NCBI RefSeq assembly: GCF_029814935.1
Contig: NZ_CP104582.1
Coordinates: 4,588,001-4,652,000, forward strand
Length of the DNA stretch: 64,000 nucleotides
Source of the DNA: Pseudomonas sp. GD03919
GTDB taxonomy: Bacteria; Pseudomonadota; Gammaproteobacteria; Pseudomonadales; Pseudomonadaceae
Direction: 5' to 3'
The notes beneath the pieces were generated by a model that worked only from the letters and a program-made list of their open reading frames with translations, was not told the DNA's origin and did not search any database. The position numbers and the translations under genes were made by a program. Position 1 is the stretch's first letter; every line of letters starts with the position of its first letter. Positions 17,966 through 27,566 of this stretch are shown here, piece by piece.

Positions 17966-18521
17966 ACCACGCTGCGAATTTCGCGGCGAAATTGAATTTA
18001 TACAATCGAAAACCTGTCTCGAAAAAGAGCTCTCAATTGAGCGCTTGAGGAGGCCATAGGATTAGCCGCAGTTGGTTTAATTCTTCTCGTCGCGCAGAAA
18101 GCTGGCAGCTATACGGGGTCAACTATCTGAAACACCTAGAGAACCGAAACCGCCTGCTACGCAAACTGGAATTTCTTGGTGATCGGATTATTGACTTGGC
18201 GAAGTCGATTTCCGTTTAGAAGACACTTTCAGCCCAGCATCCAATGCGAGGTACATCTGCTCCGACACCAACACCCACAGTGTTATAGGATGGCCGGAAG
18301 ATATCGACCTCATTCACTTCATTCGGCATCTGAACGGTCGTTTTGGTTTAGAGGTTTGGTCACATCGGCGTCGTCAACCAAATCGCCGTTCTTTTTGGGA
18401 TGCTTCACGAATTCCGTGAAGAACCTTTTTAGCGTACCGTGGCGGCTACGCCACTACTAGGTAACTCGGTGCTGGGGGGAATATGGGCCTGCTGCTGAGC
18501 CTTCTAGGATGACCATTACTC
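17966..18521. other. 556-bp stretch with decayed coding fragments
   Basis: On the plus strand around 18194-18416 one frame reads LGEVDFRLEDTFSPASNARY then ICSDTNTHSVIGWPEDIDLI up to a stop. Another around 18060-18220 reads NYLKHLENRNRLLRKLEFLG. These look like pieces of one frameshifted gene, but no start or family is recognisable. The remainder probably holds the hamA promoter. Confidence 0.35.
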
Positions 18522-19316
18522 ATGGATGATCTCGGTTTCGACTTCAGTAATGCTGTTCCGTGGTTCCCACATGAACAGGAGCAGCCGTACGTGCTGGTCA
18601 GGATGACTGCCCAGCAGGTGGCGCTCCTGGAGGAGGCCATGGCCGAGCCGTTGCGCCGATGCTACATCACCGATGAGGTGCTTCAGGCTGCTGCGGATCG
18701 CCATGGTCTCACCCTTTCCGATGTTTTGGCTGGAAAGCTCCCGGATGCCGGGGCAACCATGGCTGGGGATTTCGGCGAGGTGCTCGGCTACTTTTACCAG
18801 TCAGCCATGGAGTATCCGGGAAACGCCATAGGCCCCAAGAAATGGCGGCTCAAGCAGGACAGAACCAAACCGGCGCCCAAGTCGGATGTCATTCACTTCC
18901 TCATGCCCCAACGTCCTGCCGCCAGTGCTGCTGACCAAGTTCTTTGCTCTGAGGTAAAGGTCAAATCTACTTCCGCCTCCTCCGATCCAATCGGCTCTGC
19001 AATCACAGACTGCGCAAAAGATCGCACCAGTCGGCTCGCGAGCACATTGGTGTGGCTACGTGAGCGTGCCATGACTGAGGATCTCGGTGACGTCGACATT
19101 CCGCTTCTCAACCGGTTTATCAACGCAGTTGATCATCCGCCTGCTTCTCGGCGATACAGAGCTGTCGCTGTCATCTGTGAGAGTTTTGTTACTGCTGAAC
19201 TCAGCAATGCGCCTACCACGGCCAGTGACGATTACACACTCGTCGTGATCTCAGTGCCGAATCTGCATACCACCTACAACGCGGTCTTTGAAGCCGCGCG
19301 AGCGTCGGTACGCTGA
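18522..19316 (+). CDS. hamA: Hachiman-like HamA nuclease (DUF1837)
   Basis: 264 aa. It matches the DUF1837/HamA plan: GDFGEVLGYFYQ at about residue 80 (catalytic Glu of the PD-ExK-like fold), PKSDVIHFLM near 120 (Asp) and CSEVKVKSTSAS near 142 (E-x-K). HamA is the DNase subunit of Hachiman, held inactive by the HamB helicase until DNA damage or phage replication intermediates appear. B. cereus HamA is of similar size. The gene runs directly into hamB (TGA at 19314-19316, next ATG at 19318). The assignment is by motif order and partner, so subtype is not claimed. Confidence 0.75.
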   Translation: MDDLGFDFSNAVPWFPHEQEQPYVLVRMTAQQVALLEEAMAEPLRRCYITDEVLQAAADRHGLTLSDVLAGKLPDAGATMAGDFGEVLGYFYQSAMEYPGNAIGPKKWRLKQDRTKPAPKSDVIHFLMPQRPAASAADQVLCSEVKVKSTSASSDPIGSAITDCAKDRTSRLASTLVWLRERAMTEDLGDVDIPLLNRFINAVDHPPASRRYRAVAVICESFVTAELSNAPTTASDDYTLVVISVPNLHTTYNAVFEAARASVR

Positions 19317-19317
19317 T

Positions 19318-22302
19318 ATGAGAGCTTCCCTTCAGACTTGGATCAATGACGCAGACATGGCCCGGCACCTGGGTCAGTTTTCCGTAGCAGCATTGCCCCT
19401 CGAGCTCGCCCAGATCGGGAGTCGCCTAGCAGACTATTACATCTCGCTAGTAGGAGAACTGTTCGACGGAATCCACTCCATGGATACCCCCAGCGACGAC
19501 TGGGCGCAGTTAGGAAATGCCTTTCTCCAGTTTTCGAAAGAGACACCCGCCGAGCAACTTGAAGCGTTGGGTATCTCGAAGGATGAAGCAGCGTTGTTTG
19601 CAGCTGCAGCTTTCTACTTTGGAGACTTTCCAGCGTCCGCCTGCCTGGCCATGCGGCAGTCAGCTCGGCCATCTGATCCACAGAGCTCATGGGCTGCGTG
19701 CTATGACTTCCTGGCTCGTCCGAGCAACCTGGGCTCCCAAACTGCAATCGACGTGCAAGAACACCTTCGAAGTGGGGACTTGGTCGGTCTTAGCGACAAA
19801 GTAGAGGCGAGCACTACCGCAGCGCAGAATGCGTTGGCGGATGGACCGGATGTATGGGTGGCAGCGGCCTTGCTCAACCGACTATTGGCCCGCTTCGAGA
19901 GATCGAATATTCGGGCTGTGCTGCCGGAGGGAAAAACTGCCTTCTGGACCCCTCTTATCAATTCCTTTATTGATCGTAAACCATCGACTTGGGAATTCTT
20001 TCCCTCTCAGATACAGGCCATCGAGAGAGGATTGCTGGGCAACGCCGAGAGCTATTCGCTACAGATGCCAACAGGGGCTGGCAAAACCACGCTCTGCGAG
20101 ACTCTGCTGTATTGGCACCTGAAGCGAAATCCGACCCATGTCGCGATCATGATGGTGCCGTACCGATCTCTGGCTTCGGAACTCCGAAACTCTCTGGTGC
20201 GTCAGCTGAACCGATTGGGGATAGCGGCGCGCTGTGCCTATGGCGGCACGATTCCATCGGGAGACGAAGTGCATGGCCTTGATCACATCAATGCGCTGAT
20301 CGCGACCCCTGAGTCGCTGTCCGGAATACTCAGTGCTGACCCAGCATTCGCCCAGCGGATATCTTTGGTCATTTGCGATGAAGGGCATTTGCTCGACAGC
20401 TCGGGTAGGGGTATTGGCCTGGAGCTGCTATTGGCGCGGATGAAAGCACGCCTGGCTAATCCGATCCGTTTCGTGTTCATGTCTGCCATCATTCCGAACA
20501 TCGAAGAAATCAACGCATGGCTTGGCGGCGACGAGAATACTGTCATTAGAAGTACCTATCGACCGGCTATCGCTGAATTTTCCGTTCTTCGATCCTCCGG
20601 TACCGGGGTAAACAAGTCCGTACGTCTTGACATGCATCCGCATGCTCAGCAGCGGCACTACGCGATCCATGGATTCTTGGATCGGAGCAGCTTTCAGTAC
20701 GTGAATCCCCAAACGGGACGCACAAAGACCTACACCTTCACGTCAACCAAGACGCTGGCCGTGGGCGCTGCGAGAAAGGTGTTGTCGATGGGAACGACGG
20801 CGATTTTCGCCGCTAACAAGCGTGGTAACCAAGGTGCGATCGGCTTAGCGGAGGAGCTCATCAAGCAGCTCGAGTGCCCGCTACCATTACCCAGGCCTGT
20901 AGATTATGCGGATATCGAAACACTCCGGACACGCGTTGATTATCTCGAAACTGAATTCGGTGCAGGTTGGATCGGCGCGATGTCGCTGCGCAATGGTGCT
21001 GTACTGCACCACGGTGATATCCCTCAAGAGACACGAGAGGTTTTGGAGCAGCTCTTGCGGGAGCGGCGTATCCAACTGGTCATCTGTACCAGCACCCTTG
21101 CGGAGGGGGTAAATCTACCGATCCGCTCGCTTGTTCTTTATTCGGTTCAGCGACGCGTTGGCAGCGGACAGCCGGAGAACATGCTAGCCCGTGACATCAA
21201 GAACCTGGTTGGCCGAGCCGGTCGTGCCGGCGCGAATACCAGAGGCTTGGTTATCTGCGCAAATCCCGATCAGTGGTGGCTAGTTCAGCCCGTCGCCACT
21301 GCTGGTGCAGGAGAGCCGGTGAGAGGCTCACTGCGTAACTTGATCGAAAATCTAGAGACATTCCTGAGATCACAAAATCTCGCTCTCGATAACCAATTCT
21401 TGGAGTACCAAGCTGTCATTCATCCGCTAATTGATGGGGTGGATGCAACGCTTATCGAGTTGATTGCGGATGAGATCGGAGATGCTGAGTTTCTGAGGCA
21501 GGCTGCCGACCTGTCTGACCATACTTTCGCGGCCCATCAGCTTCCCCCCGGCTCCGCCGTTACGCTGCGTAAAGTGTTTGAGTTACGAGCCCAGCGCATG
21601 ATCGCACTGAGGGCCGATGGCAAGATCGCCTGGCTGCGAGATACTGGAGCCAAGGTGCGCCTTCTGGACTTCGTCGAACAGGTTCTGCTGCCAAGCAGGG
21701 TGGACTGGATGAGCCCTGTCGATCCCGTGTCAGACGAGCTTGTGTCGACGATTCTGGAGTGGGCCTGGCAAGATAGAGAGCTCAAGGAAGACGTGCGTGT
21801 GGCATTCCGACTAGACGATGGCCAGGATCCTGATAGCGTGAAGCTCAGTTTCTTCGAAATCATTCGGCAGTGGCTACATGGCGCAACGTTTGCGCAGATC
21901 GCCCAATCAACGCAGATTGATGTAGACGACATCTTGGGAATCCATACTCGTGCGATCACCTATGCGTTACAAACACTGGTCGAGCAGGGCATCTCACTCC
22001 TTTCTCGACTATTGCTTGAACGCGGCATTGAGGTGAACGAAGGGGTGCCGGCATTCATCGAGCATCTAAAATTCGGTGCCCCCTCAAGTATCGGAGTTTT
22101 GCTTGCGAATGCGGGGGTGCGGCATCGAAAAGCTTATGTCGAATTGGGTAATGCGATGCGGAGTCTCGCCATTCCGATCAACTCAGCGAATGCCAAGTCA
22201 GTAGCGTTGCAGTCGCTTGAAGCTCACTCAGAAGCATGGCGTGACGCGTTGGGTGAATTCGTTTTCTCCAACACCCTGACCGATGTCGGCAGAGTCGATT
22301 GA
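19318..22302 (+). CDS. hamB: Hachiman-like HamB helicase
   Basis: 994 aa superfamily 2, Ski2-like helicase. Motif I MPTGAGKTTL at about residue 250, motif II VICDEGHLLDSSGRG near 350, motif III FVFMSAIIPN near 390, then TSTLAEGVNLPIRSLVLYS and LVGRAGRAGANTRG (motifs V and VI). The first ~230 residues are helical and the C-terminal ~300 residues are of unknown fold. The start at ATG 19318, one base after the hamA stop, is preferred over the in-frame TTG at 19288 inside hamA. HamA-HamB form a genome-surveillance complex in characterised systems; the same is inferred here. Confidence 0.78.
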   Translation: MRASLQTWINDADMARHLGQFSVAALPLELAQIGSRLADYYISLVGELFDGIHSMDTPSDDWAQLGNAFLQFSKETPAEQLEALGISKDEAALFAAAAFYFGDFPASACLAMRQSARPSDPQSSWAACYDFLARPSNLGSQTAIDVQEHLRSGDLVGLSDKVEASTTAAQNALADGPDVWVAAALLNRLLARFERSNIRAVLPEGKTAFWTPLINSFIDRKPSTWEFFPSQIQAIERGLLGNAESYSLQMPTGAGKTTLCETLLYWHLKRNPTHVAIMMVPYRSLASELRNSLVRQLNRLGIAARCAYGGTIPSGDEVHGLDHINALIATPESLSGILSADPAFAQRISLVICDEGHLLDSSGRGIGLELLLARMKARLANPIRFVFMSAIIPNIEEINAWLGGDENTVIRSTYRPAIAEFSVLRSSGTGVNKSVRLDMHPHAQQRHYAIHGFLDRSSFQYVNPQTGRTKTYTFTSTKTLAVGAARKVLSMGTTAIFAANKRGNQGAIGLAEELIKQLECPLPLPRPVDYADIETLRTRVDYLETEFGAGWIGAMSLRNGAVLHHGDIPQETREVLEQLLRERRIQLVICTSTLAEGVNLPIRSLVLYSVQRRVGSGQPENMLARDIKNLVGRAGRAGANTRGLVICANPDQWWLVQPVATAGAGEPVRGSLRNLIENLETFLRSQNLALDNQFLEYQAVIHPLIDGVDATLIELIADEIGDAEFLRQAADLSDHTFAAHQLPPGSAVTLRKVFELRAQRMIALRADGKIAWLRDTGAKVRLLDFVEQVLLPSRVDWMSPVDPVSDELVSTILEWAWQDRELKEDVRVAFRLDDGQDPDSVKLSFFEIIRQWLHGATFAQIAQSTQIDVDDILGIHTRAITYALQTLVEQGISLLSRLLLERGIEVNEGVPAFIEHLKFGAPSSIGVLLANAGVRHRKAYVELGNAMRSLAIPINSANAKSVALQSLEAHSEAWRDALGEFVFSNTLTDVGRVD

Positions 22303-22317
22303 GTGCATGTCAAGAGA

Positions 22318-22617
22318 TCAGGCCGCTGAGCTACCACCGTCATTGAAAAAATCATCGCGATCAACGCGCCCGAAATCGCTGATTTCTTGCTCCTCATCGC
22401 TGAACATAAAGTTCACCATGCGCTCTCGTTTGAGGCCGGAAATCGTCCTGAAAAAGCAGGGCTCGCAAAGATGGACTTCGTAGCGCTCGCCATCATGAGC
22501 CGAACCATAACCCCAGCTGGCGCGCAGAGTGCCGAATTGCAACCCATACCCTTCCACACGCGTGCTGTCGCCACAAACGTCGCACAGTACATCACTGACC
22601 GATTCGGTCTGTTCCAT
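22318..22617 (-). CDS. Zinc-ribbon hypothetical protein
   Basis: About 99 aa from ATG 22617 (MEQTESVSDVLCDVCGDSTR); starts at 22638 and 22629 are also possible. Two CxxC pairs (CDVCGDS and LCEPCF) form a likely zinc ribbon around a GLQFGTLRASWGYGSAHDGE core. The tail (FSDEEQEISDFGRVDRDDFF) is acidic. It converges on hamB, ending 16 bp from its stop. I do not recognise a function; a role in nucleic-acid or protein binding is possible. Bases 22639-22906 beyond it show no gene. Confidence 0.55.
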   Translation of the reverse strand: MEQTESVSDVLCDVCGDSTRVEGYGLQFGTLRASWGYGSAHDGERYEVHLCEPCFFRTISGLKRERMVNFMFSDEEQEISDFGRVDRDDFFNDGGSSAA

Positions 22618-23011
22618 TGCTGTGGTCTTCATTAGCAACCTCCCACCTGAATACAGGTCTGTATTCGTCTAACCAGCACCGATGCTTCTTCTGGACCTTA
22701 GCTCTAGAACCGTAATAAGCCTGCCTGCGCTTCGGAGCAAAGGCAGACTGCAGTTCTCAGCCCGCCTGGATCGGTAGCGCCGTTAGCCGATTTAGCGGCC
22801 ACCTCAGGCACCTGCGCTGCTCCAAGCTTGAAATTTTCCGTTCCGAAACTGCAGCCATGATGCAGGCGGGTTTCGACTCTGCTGAAGCTATGACCGTAGC
22901 CTAGCTTGCGGATTCCACGCCATTCGGACACTCAGCCCACGCTGATCCGGACACCTGTTCCACGATCATTCGGACAGGCAGTCGGAGCGCAGCGACGCAG
23001 AGGTGGCATTG

Positions 23012-23767
23012 TTAGTCTGAGGTGTCCGGCGTCGTCAATTTCTTCGCTCGCTTGCGCATTGATTCGCCCTTGAGATTGATCCGGTAAGCGTTGTGCACCA
23101 GGCGGTCGAGGATGGCATCGGCCAAGGTCGGATCGCCGATCAATTCGTGCCAATTGTCCACCGGCATCTGGCTGGTCACGATGGTTGAGCGCTGGCCGTA
23201 GCGGTCGTCCAACAGTTCCAGCATGTCGCGCCGTTGCTCGGCGGTGAACGGGGCCAGGCCCCAGTCGTCGAGGATCAGTAGGTCGGTCTTGGCGTAGCTG
23301 CCCATCAGTTTGACGCAGCGCCCATCGCCGTGGGCCAGACCCAGCTCTTCCAGCAGGCGCGGCAGGCGCAGGTAACGCACGCTGTAGCCGTCCCGGCAGG
23401 CCTTGTGAGCCAGGGCGCAGGCCAGCCAGGTTTTGCCGACGCCGGTGGGGCCGCCGATGATCAGGTTGAGGCCGTCGCGTAGCCACTGTCCGCTGCTCAG
23501 TTGCAGGATCAGTGCCTTGTCCAGCCCGCGTGGGCTACGGTAGTCGAGGTCTTCGAGGCAGGCGTTGTGGCGCAGCCGGGCATGCCGCAGGCGGCTGCTC
23601 AGGCGCTTGTCGTCGCGCTCGGTCAGCTCGCGGTCGACCAGCAGGCCGAGGCGTTCCTCGAAGCTCAGGCTGTCGATGCCCGGGGTTTTCAGTTGCTCGG
23701 CGAGGGCCTTGAGCATGCCGTGCAGGCGCAGGGTCTGGAGCTTGTCCAGGGTCGGATGGGGCAGCAT
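23012..23767 (-). CDS. istB: IstB-like ATPase helper of IS21-family IS
   Basis: 251 aa from ATG 23767 (MLPHPTLDKLQTLRLHGMLK), the usual IstB start; the longer open frame upstream overlaps istA and is not needed. Walker A GGPTGVGKTW at about residue 107, Walker B LLILDDWGLAP near 172, then STIVTSQMPVDNWHELIGDP. IstB is an AAA+ protein that selects target DNA and activates the IstA transposase. It lies 17 bp behind istA. With istA truncated it probably has no function of its own here. Confidence 0.88.
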   Translation of the reverse strand: MLPHPTLDKLQTLRLHGMLKALAEQLKTPGIDSLSFEERLGLLVDRELTERDDKRLSSRLRHARLRHNACLEDLDYRSPRGLDKALILQLSSGQWLRDGLNLIIGGPTGVGKTWLACALAHKACRDGYSVRYLRLPRLLEELGLAHGDGRCVKLMGSYAKTDLLILDDWGLAPFTAEQRRDMLELLDDRYGQRSTIVTSQMPVDNWHELIGDPTLADAILDRLVHNAYRINLKGESMRKRAKKLTTPDTSD

Positions 23768-23784
23768 GGTGGGATTCCTTGGGG

Positions 23785-24645
23785 TCAGTGGTAGTAGCCG
23801 GGGCCACGCAGGTTGGCGTGGTCGTCCGGCAACAGCGGCAGGTTGGCTTGAGCCAATGGCAGGTTTTCCAGACCCTGGCGCAGGATCGATTCGAGGCTTT
23901 TGTAGCTGCACGCGCCGAGGCTGATCGCGCGACGGCAGGCCAACTCCAGGCGCGCCTCACCGTGGGTTTTACCCAAGCGCAGGATGCCCAGGCAGGCCCG
24001 GTAGCCATGAGTCGGATGGATGCGGCGTTCGAGGATGTGGCCGATCACGCCGGCCGTGTTCGGCCCGGTCTGCTCGGCCCAGCGAATCAGCCGTTGCGGC
24101 GTCCACTCGGCATGCTCGCGATGGCTCTTGGGCATGTGCTCGGTCTGCGTGCTGTGCCGGCCTTTGTGCAACGAGCGCAGGTGGCTGGCCACCCGCTGGT
24201 TGGCGTGGAAGCACTCGACGGTGCGCGCCGTCAGGCGCACCTCCAGTTGCTTCTTCACCAACTGATAGGGCACCGAGTAGTAATGGCCGTCGACCTCAAC
24301 GTGATAGTCGATGTGCACCCGCGCTTTCTTCCACTCGGCATAGACGTAGGGTTGCTCTGGCAATGGGCGTAGCGCTGGTCGATCCAGGGCTTCGAAGGCC
24401 GACTGCCGGGAGCCCGGCAGCTTGCGAAACGGGCGGCGATTGAGCCGCTCCAGCAACCCGGCGATAGCGCTGTTGAGTTCGTCCAGGGAGAAGAACTGGC
24501 GGTTGCGCAGGGCGGCGAGGATCCAGCGTTCAACCACCTGCACGCCGACCTCGGCCTTGGCCTTGTCGCGCGGTTTACGTGCCCGCGCAGGCACCACCGC
24601 CACGCCATAGTGCTCGGCCAGATCGCGGTAGCTCGGGTTGATATC
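23785..24645 (-). pseudogene. istA: IstA transposase, C-terminal remnant
   Basis: Only about the last 286 residues remain of a protein normally near 500. The retained part starts [20 protein letters not shown] at the junction with the Tn21-type terminal repeat and continues [20 protein letters not shown], then [20 protein letters not shown] in the C-terminal beta domain. The N-terminal DNA-binding region and the first catalytic Asp are missing. No matching N-terminal piece was noticed on the far side of the resistance region, so it was lost by deletion rather than simple insertion. Confidence 0.85.
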
Positions 24646-24683
24646 GGGGTCGTCTCAGAAAACGGAAAATAAAGCACGCTAAG
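24646..24683. repeat. 38-bp terminal repeat of a Tn21-subgroup transposon
   Basis: It begins GGGGTCGTCTCAGAAAACGG and ends AAAGCACGCTAAG, the standard Tn21/Tn501 subgroup inverted repeat at the tnpA end. It overlaps the tnpA stop codon at 24679-24681. The partner repeat was not seen in the window. Confidence 0.92.
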
Positions 24684-27566
24684 CCGGTTGCAGCGGCCGT
24701 AGCGGCCTGAACTTGCCCGCGCCGATCTTGGCGCTGCTGCGCCAGAGGTAATCGCCGGTCAGGTTGATGTGCTCCCAGCCGAGCGGCGACAGGTACTGCA
24801 ACAGGCCGTCATCGACGGCTTGACCGTGGCCACGCAAGGCGTTCGCGGCCCGCTCCAGATAGACCGTGTTCCATAGCACGATGGCCGCCGTCACCAGGTT
24901 GAGGCCGCTGGCCCGGTAGCGCTGCTGCTCGAAGCTGCGGTCGCGGATTTCCCCCAGGCGGTTGAAGAACACGGCGCGGGCCAGCGCGTTGCGCGCCTCG
25001 CCTTTGTTCAGCCCGGCATGCACGCGGCGGCGCAGCTCGACGCTTTGCAGCCAGTCCAGGATGAACAGTGTGCGCTCGATGCGTCCCAGCTCACGCAGGG
25101 CGACGGCCAGGCCGTTCTGGCGCGGGTAGCTGCCAAGCTTCCTGAGCATCAGCGAGGCCGTCGCCGTGCCCTGCTTGATCGAGGTGGCCATCCGCAGGAT
25201 TTCATCCCAATGGGCGCGGACGTGCTTGATGTTGAGCGTGCCGCCGATCATCGGTTTCAACGCCTCGTAGGTGGCATCGCCCTTCGGGATGTAGAGCTTG
25301 GTGTCGCCCAGGTCACGAATGCGCGGGGCGAAGCGGAAGCCCAGCAGGTGCATCAACGCGAAGACGTGGTCCGTGAACCCTGCCGTGTCGGTGTAGTGCT
25401 CCTCGATCCGCAGGTCGGATTCGTGATACAGCAGGCCGTCGAGCACGTAGGTCGAGTCGCGCACGCCGACGTTCACGACCTTGGTGTGGAACGGCGCGTA
25501 CTGGTCGGAGATATGGGTGTAGAACGTCCGCCCTGGGCTGCTGCCGTATTTCGGATTGATGTGGCCGGTGCTCTCGGCCTTGCTGCCGGTGCGGAAGTTC
25601 TGGCCGTCCGACGATGACGTGGTGCCGTCGCCCCAATGCTCGGCGAAGGGATGTCGGAACTGCGCGTTGACCAGCTCGGCCAGTGCCGCCCCGTAGGTTT
25701 CGTCGCGGATGTGCCAGGCTTGCAGCCAGGCCAGCTTGGCGTAGGTCGTGCCGGGGCACGATTCCGCCATCTTGGTCAGGCCCAGGTTGATCGCGTCGGC
25801 GAGGATCGTGGTCAGCAACAGGTTTTTGTCCTTGGCCAGGTCGCCTGACTTCAGGTGGGCGAAGTGCCGGGTGAAGCCCGTCCATTCGTCTACCTCCAGC
25901 AGCAATTCGGTGATCTTGACGTGCGGTAGGATCATCGCCGTCTGGTCGATCAGGGCCTGTGCGGTATCGGGCACCGCCGCATCGAGCGGCGTGATCTTCA
26001 GGCCCGACTCCGTGATGATGGCGTCCGGCAGCTCGTTGGCCAGCGCCATGCGGTTGACGGTGGCGAGCTGCGTTTCCAGCAGCGTCAGCCGGTCATGCAG
26101 GTACTGGTCGCAATCGGTGGCCACGGCCAGCGGCAATTCGCTGGCCTGCTTGAGGCTGGCGAATTTCGCGGGCGGCACCAGGTAGTCCTCGAAGTCCTTG
26201 AACTGGCGCGAGCCTTGCACCCAGATGTCGCCGGAGCGCAGCGCGTTCTTCAGCTCCGACAGCGCGCACAGTTCGTAGTAGCGCCGGTCGATGCCGGTGT
26301 CGGTCATCACCAGCTTCTGCCAGCGCGGCTTGATGAACTCGGTCGGCGCGTCGGTGGGCACCTTGCGGGCGTTGTCGCTGTTCATGCTGCGCAGCACCTC
26401 GATGGCGTCGAGTACGTCCTTGGCGGCGGCGCGGCCCGCAACTTGAGCACGTCGAGAAATTCCGGCGCGTAGCGGCGCAGCGTGGCGTAGCTCTCGCCGA
26501 TGCGGTGCAGGAAATCGAAGTCCTCGGGTTGCGCGAGCCGCTGCGCTTCGGTGACGCTCTCGGCGAAAGCATCCCAGGACATGACGGCCTCGATGGCGGC
26601 GAACGGATCGCGGCCCGCTTGCTTGGCCTCGATCAGCGCCTGGCCGATGCGCCCGAACAGCCGCACCTTGGCATTGATCGCCTTGCCGGATGCCTGGAAC
26701 TGCTGCTGATGCTTGTTCTTGGCGGCATTGAACAGCTTGCCCAGGATGCGGTCATGCAGGTCGATGATTTCGTCGGTGACGGTGGCCATGCCCTCGATGG
26801 CGAGCGCCACCAGGGTCGCGTAACGCCGCTGCGGCTCGAACTTCGCCAGGTCGGCGGGCGTCATCTGGCCGCCCTCGCGGGCGATCTTGAGCAGCCGGTT
26901 CTGGTGAACCAGCCGCTCGATGCCGGAGGGCAGGTCGAGCGCCTGCCACGCCTTGAGGCGTTCGATGTGTTCCAGCATGTGCCGCGAGTTCGGTTTGACC
27001 GGGGATTGCCGCAGCCAGGCCAGCCACGTCGTCTTGCCGTTGTCGCGGCGCTTGAGCAGATCGTCGAGGCGACGGCGATGCACGTCCGTCAGCGGCTCAG
27101 CCAAGGCGTCGTAGAGACGCCGGTTGGCGCGGGTAATCGCTTCGGCGCTCGCCCGCTCGACGGCGTTGAGGGCGGGCACAATGACCGACTGCCGCCGCAG
27201 GTGCTCGATCAAGGCTCTGGCCAGCACGATGCCCTTGTCGGTTTGCATGGCCAGCTCGGTCAGCAACTGGACAGCCTGCCGGTAGTGGCCAATCGTGAAC
27301 GGCTGGAAGCCGAACACCGTTTGCAGCTCGACCAGGTGCTCGCGTCGGGTCTGCTCACGCTGCCCGTACTCGTCCCAGCTTTCGATGCCGACCTTGAGCT
27401 GGTTGGCGACCAGTCTCAGCAATGGCGGGAACGGTGGCTCATCAGCGCCAAGGATGACGCCGGGAAAGCGCAGGTAGCAGAGCTGCACCGCGAAGCCCAG
27501 CCGATTGGCCGGGCCGCGCCGCTGCCGGATGATGGAGAGGTCGCTTTCGCTGAACGTGTAGTGACG
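24679..27566 (-). pseudogene. tnpA: Tn21-subgroup transposase, frameshifted and 5'-truncated
   Basis: DDE transposase of the Tn3 family, normally about 988 aa. The C-terminal part (GMNSD-like start, then [20 protein letters not shown] to [16 protein letters not shown]) reads in one frame up to 26397. The N-terminal part from [17 protein letters not shown] is in another. The break is a missing C near 26435: the frame reads LRAAPPPRT where LRAAPAAKD is expected. The gene is cut at 27566 by IS6100, removing about the first 30 codons. Both lesions should make it inactive, so the Tn21-type unit cannot transpose on its own. Confidence 0.9.

Larger units (their letters stand above)
22907..24645 (-). 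mobile_element. IS21-family insertion sequence, truncated
   Basis: The istB-side end shows repeated GNTTCCACGNNCATTCGGACA units at about 22910-22930 and 22956-22976, typical of IS21 multiple terminal repeats; the outer base is estimated. istB is complete. istA is cut at 24645 by a Tn3-family terminal repeat. The repeats differ from those of the 10.9-kb unit, so this is a separate element. Confidence 0.75.

Noticed and set aside
22907..24645. IS21 remnant as the source of transposase for the 10.9-kb unit
   Set aside because: Its end repeats (TTCCACG..CATTCGGACA) are unlike the TGCGAAATTGCACT ends, and its istA is truncated.
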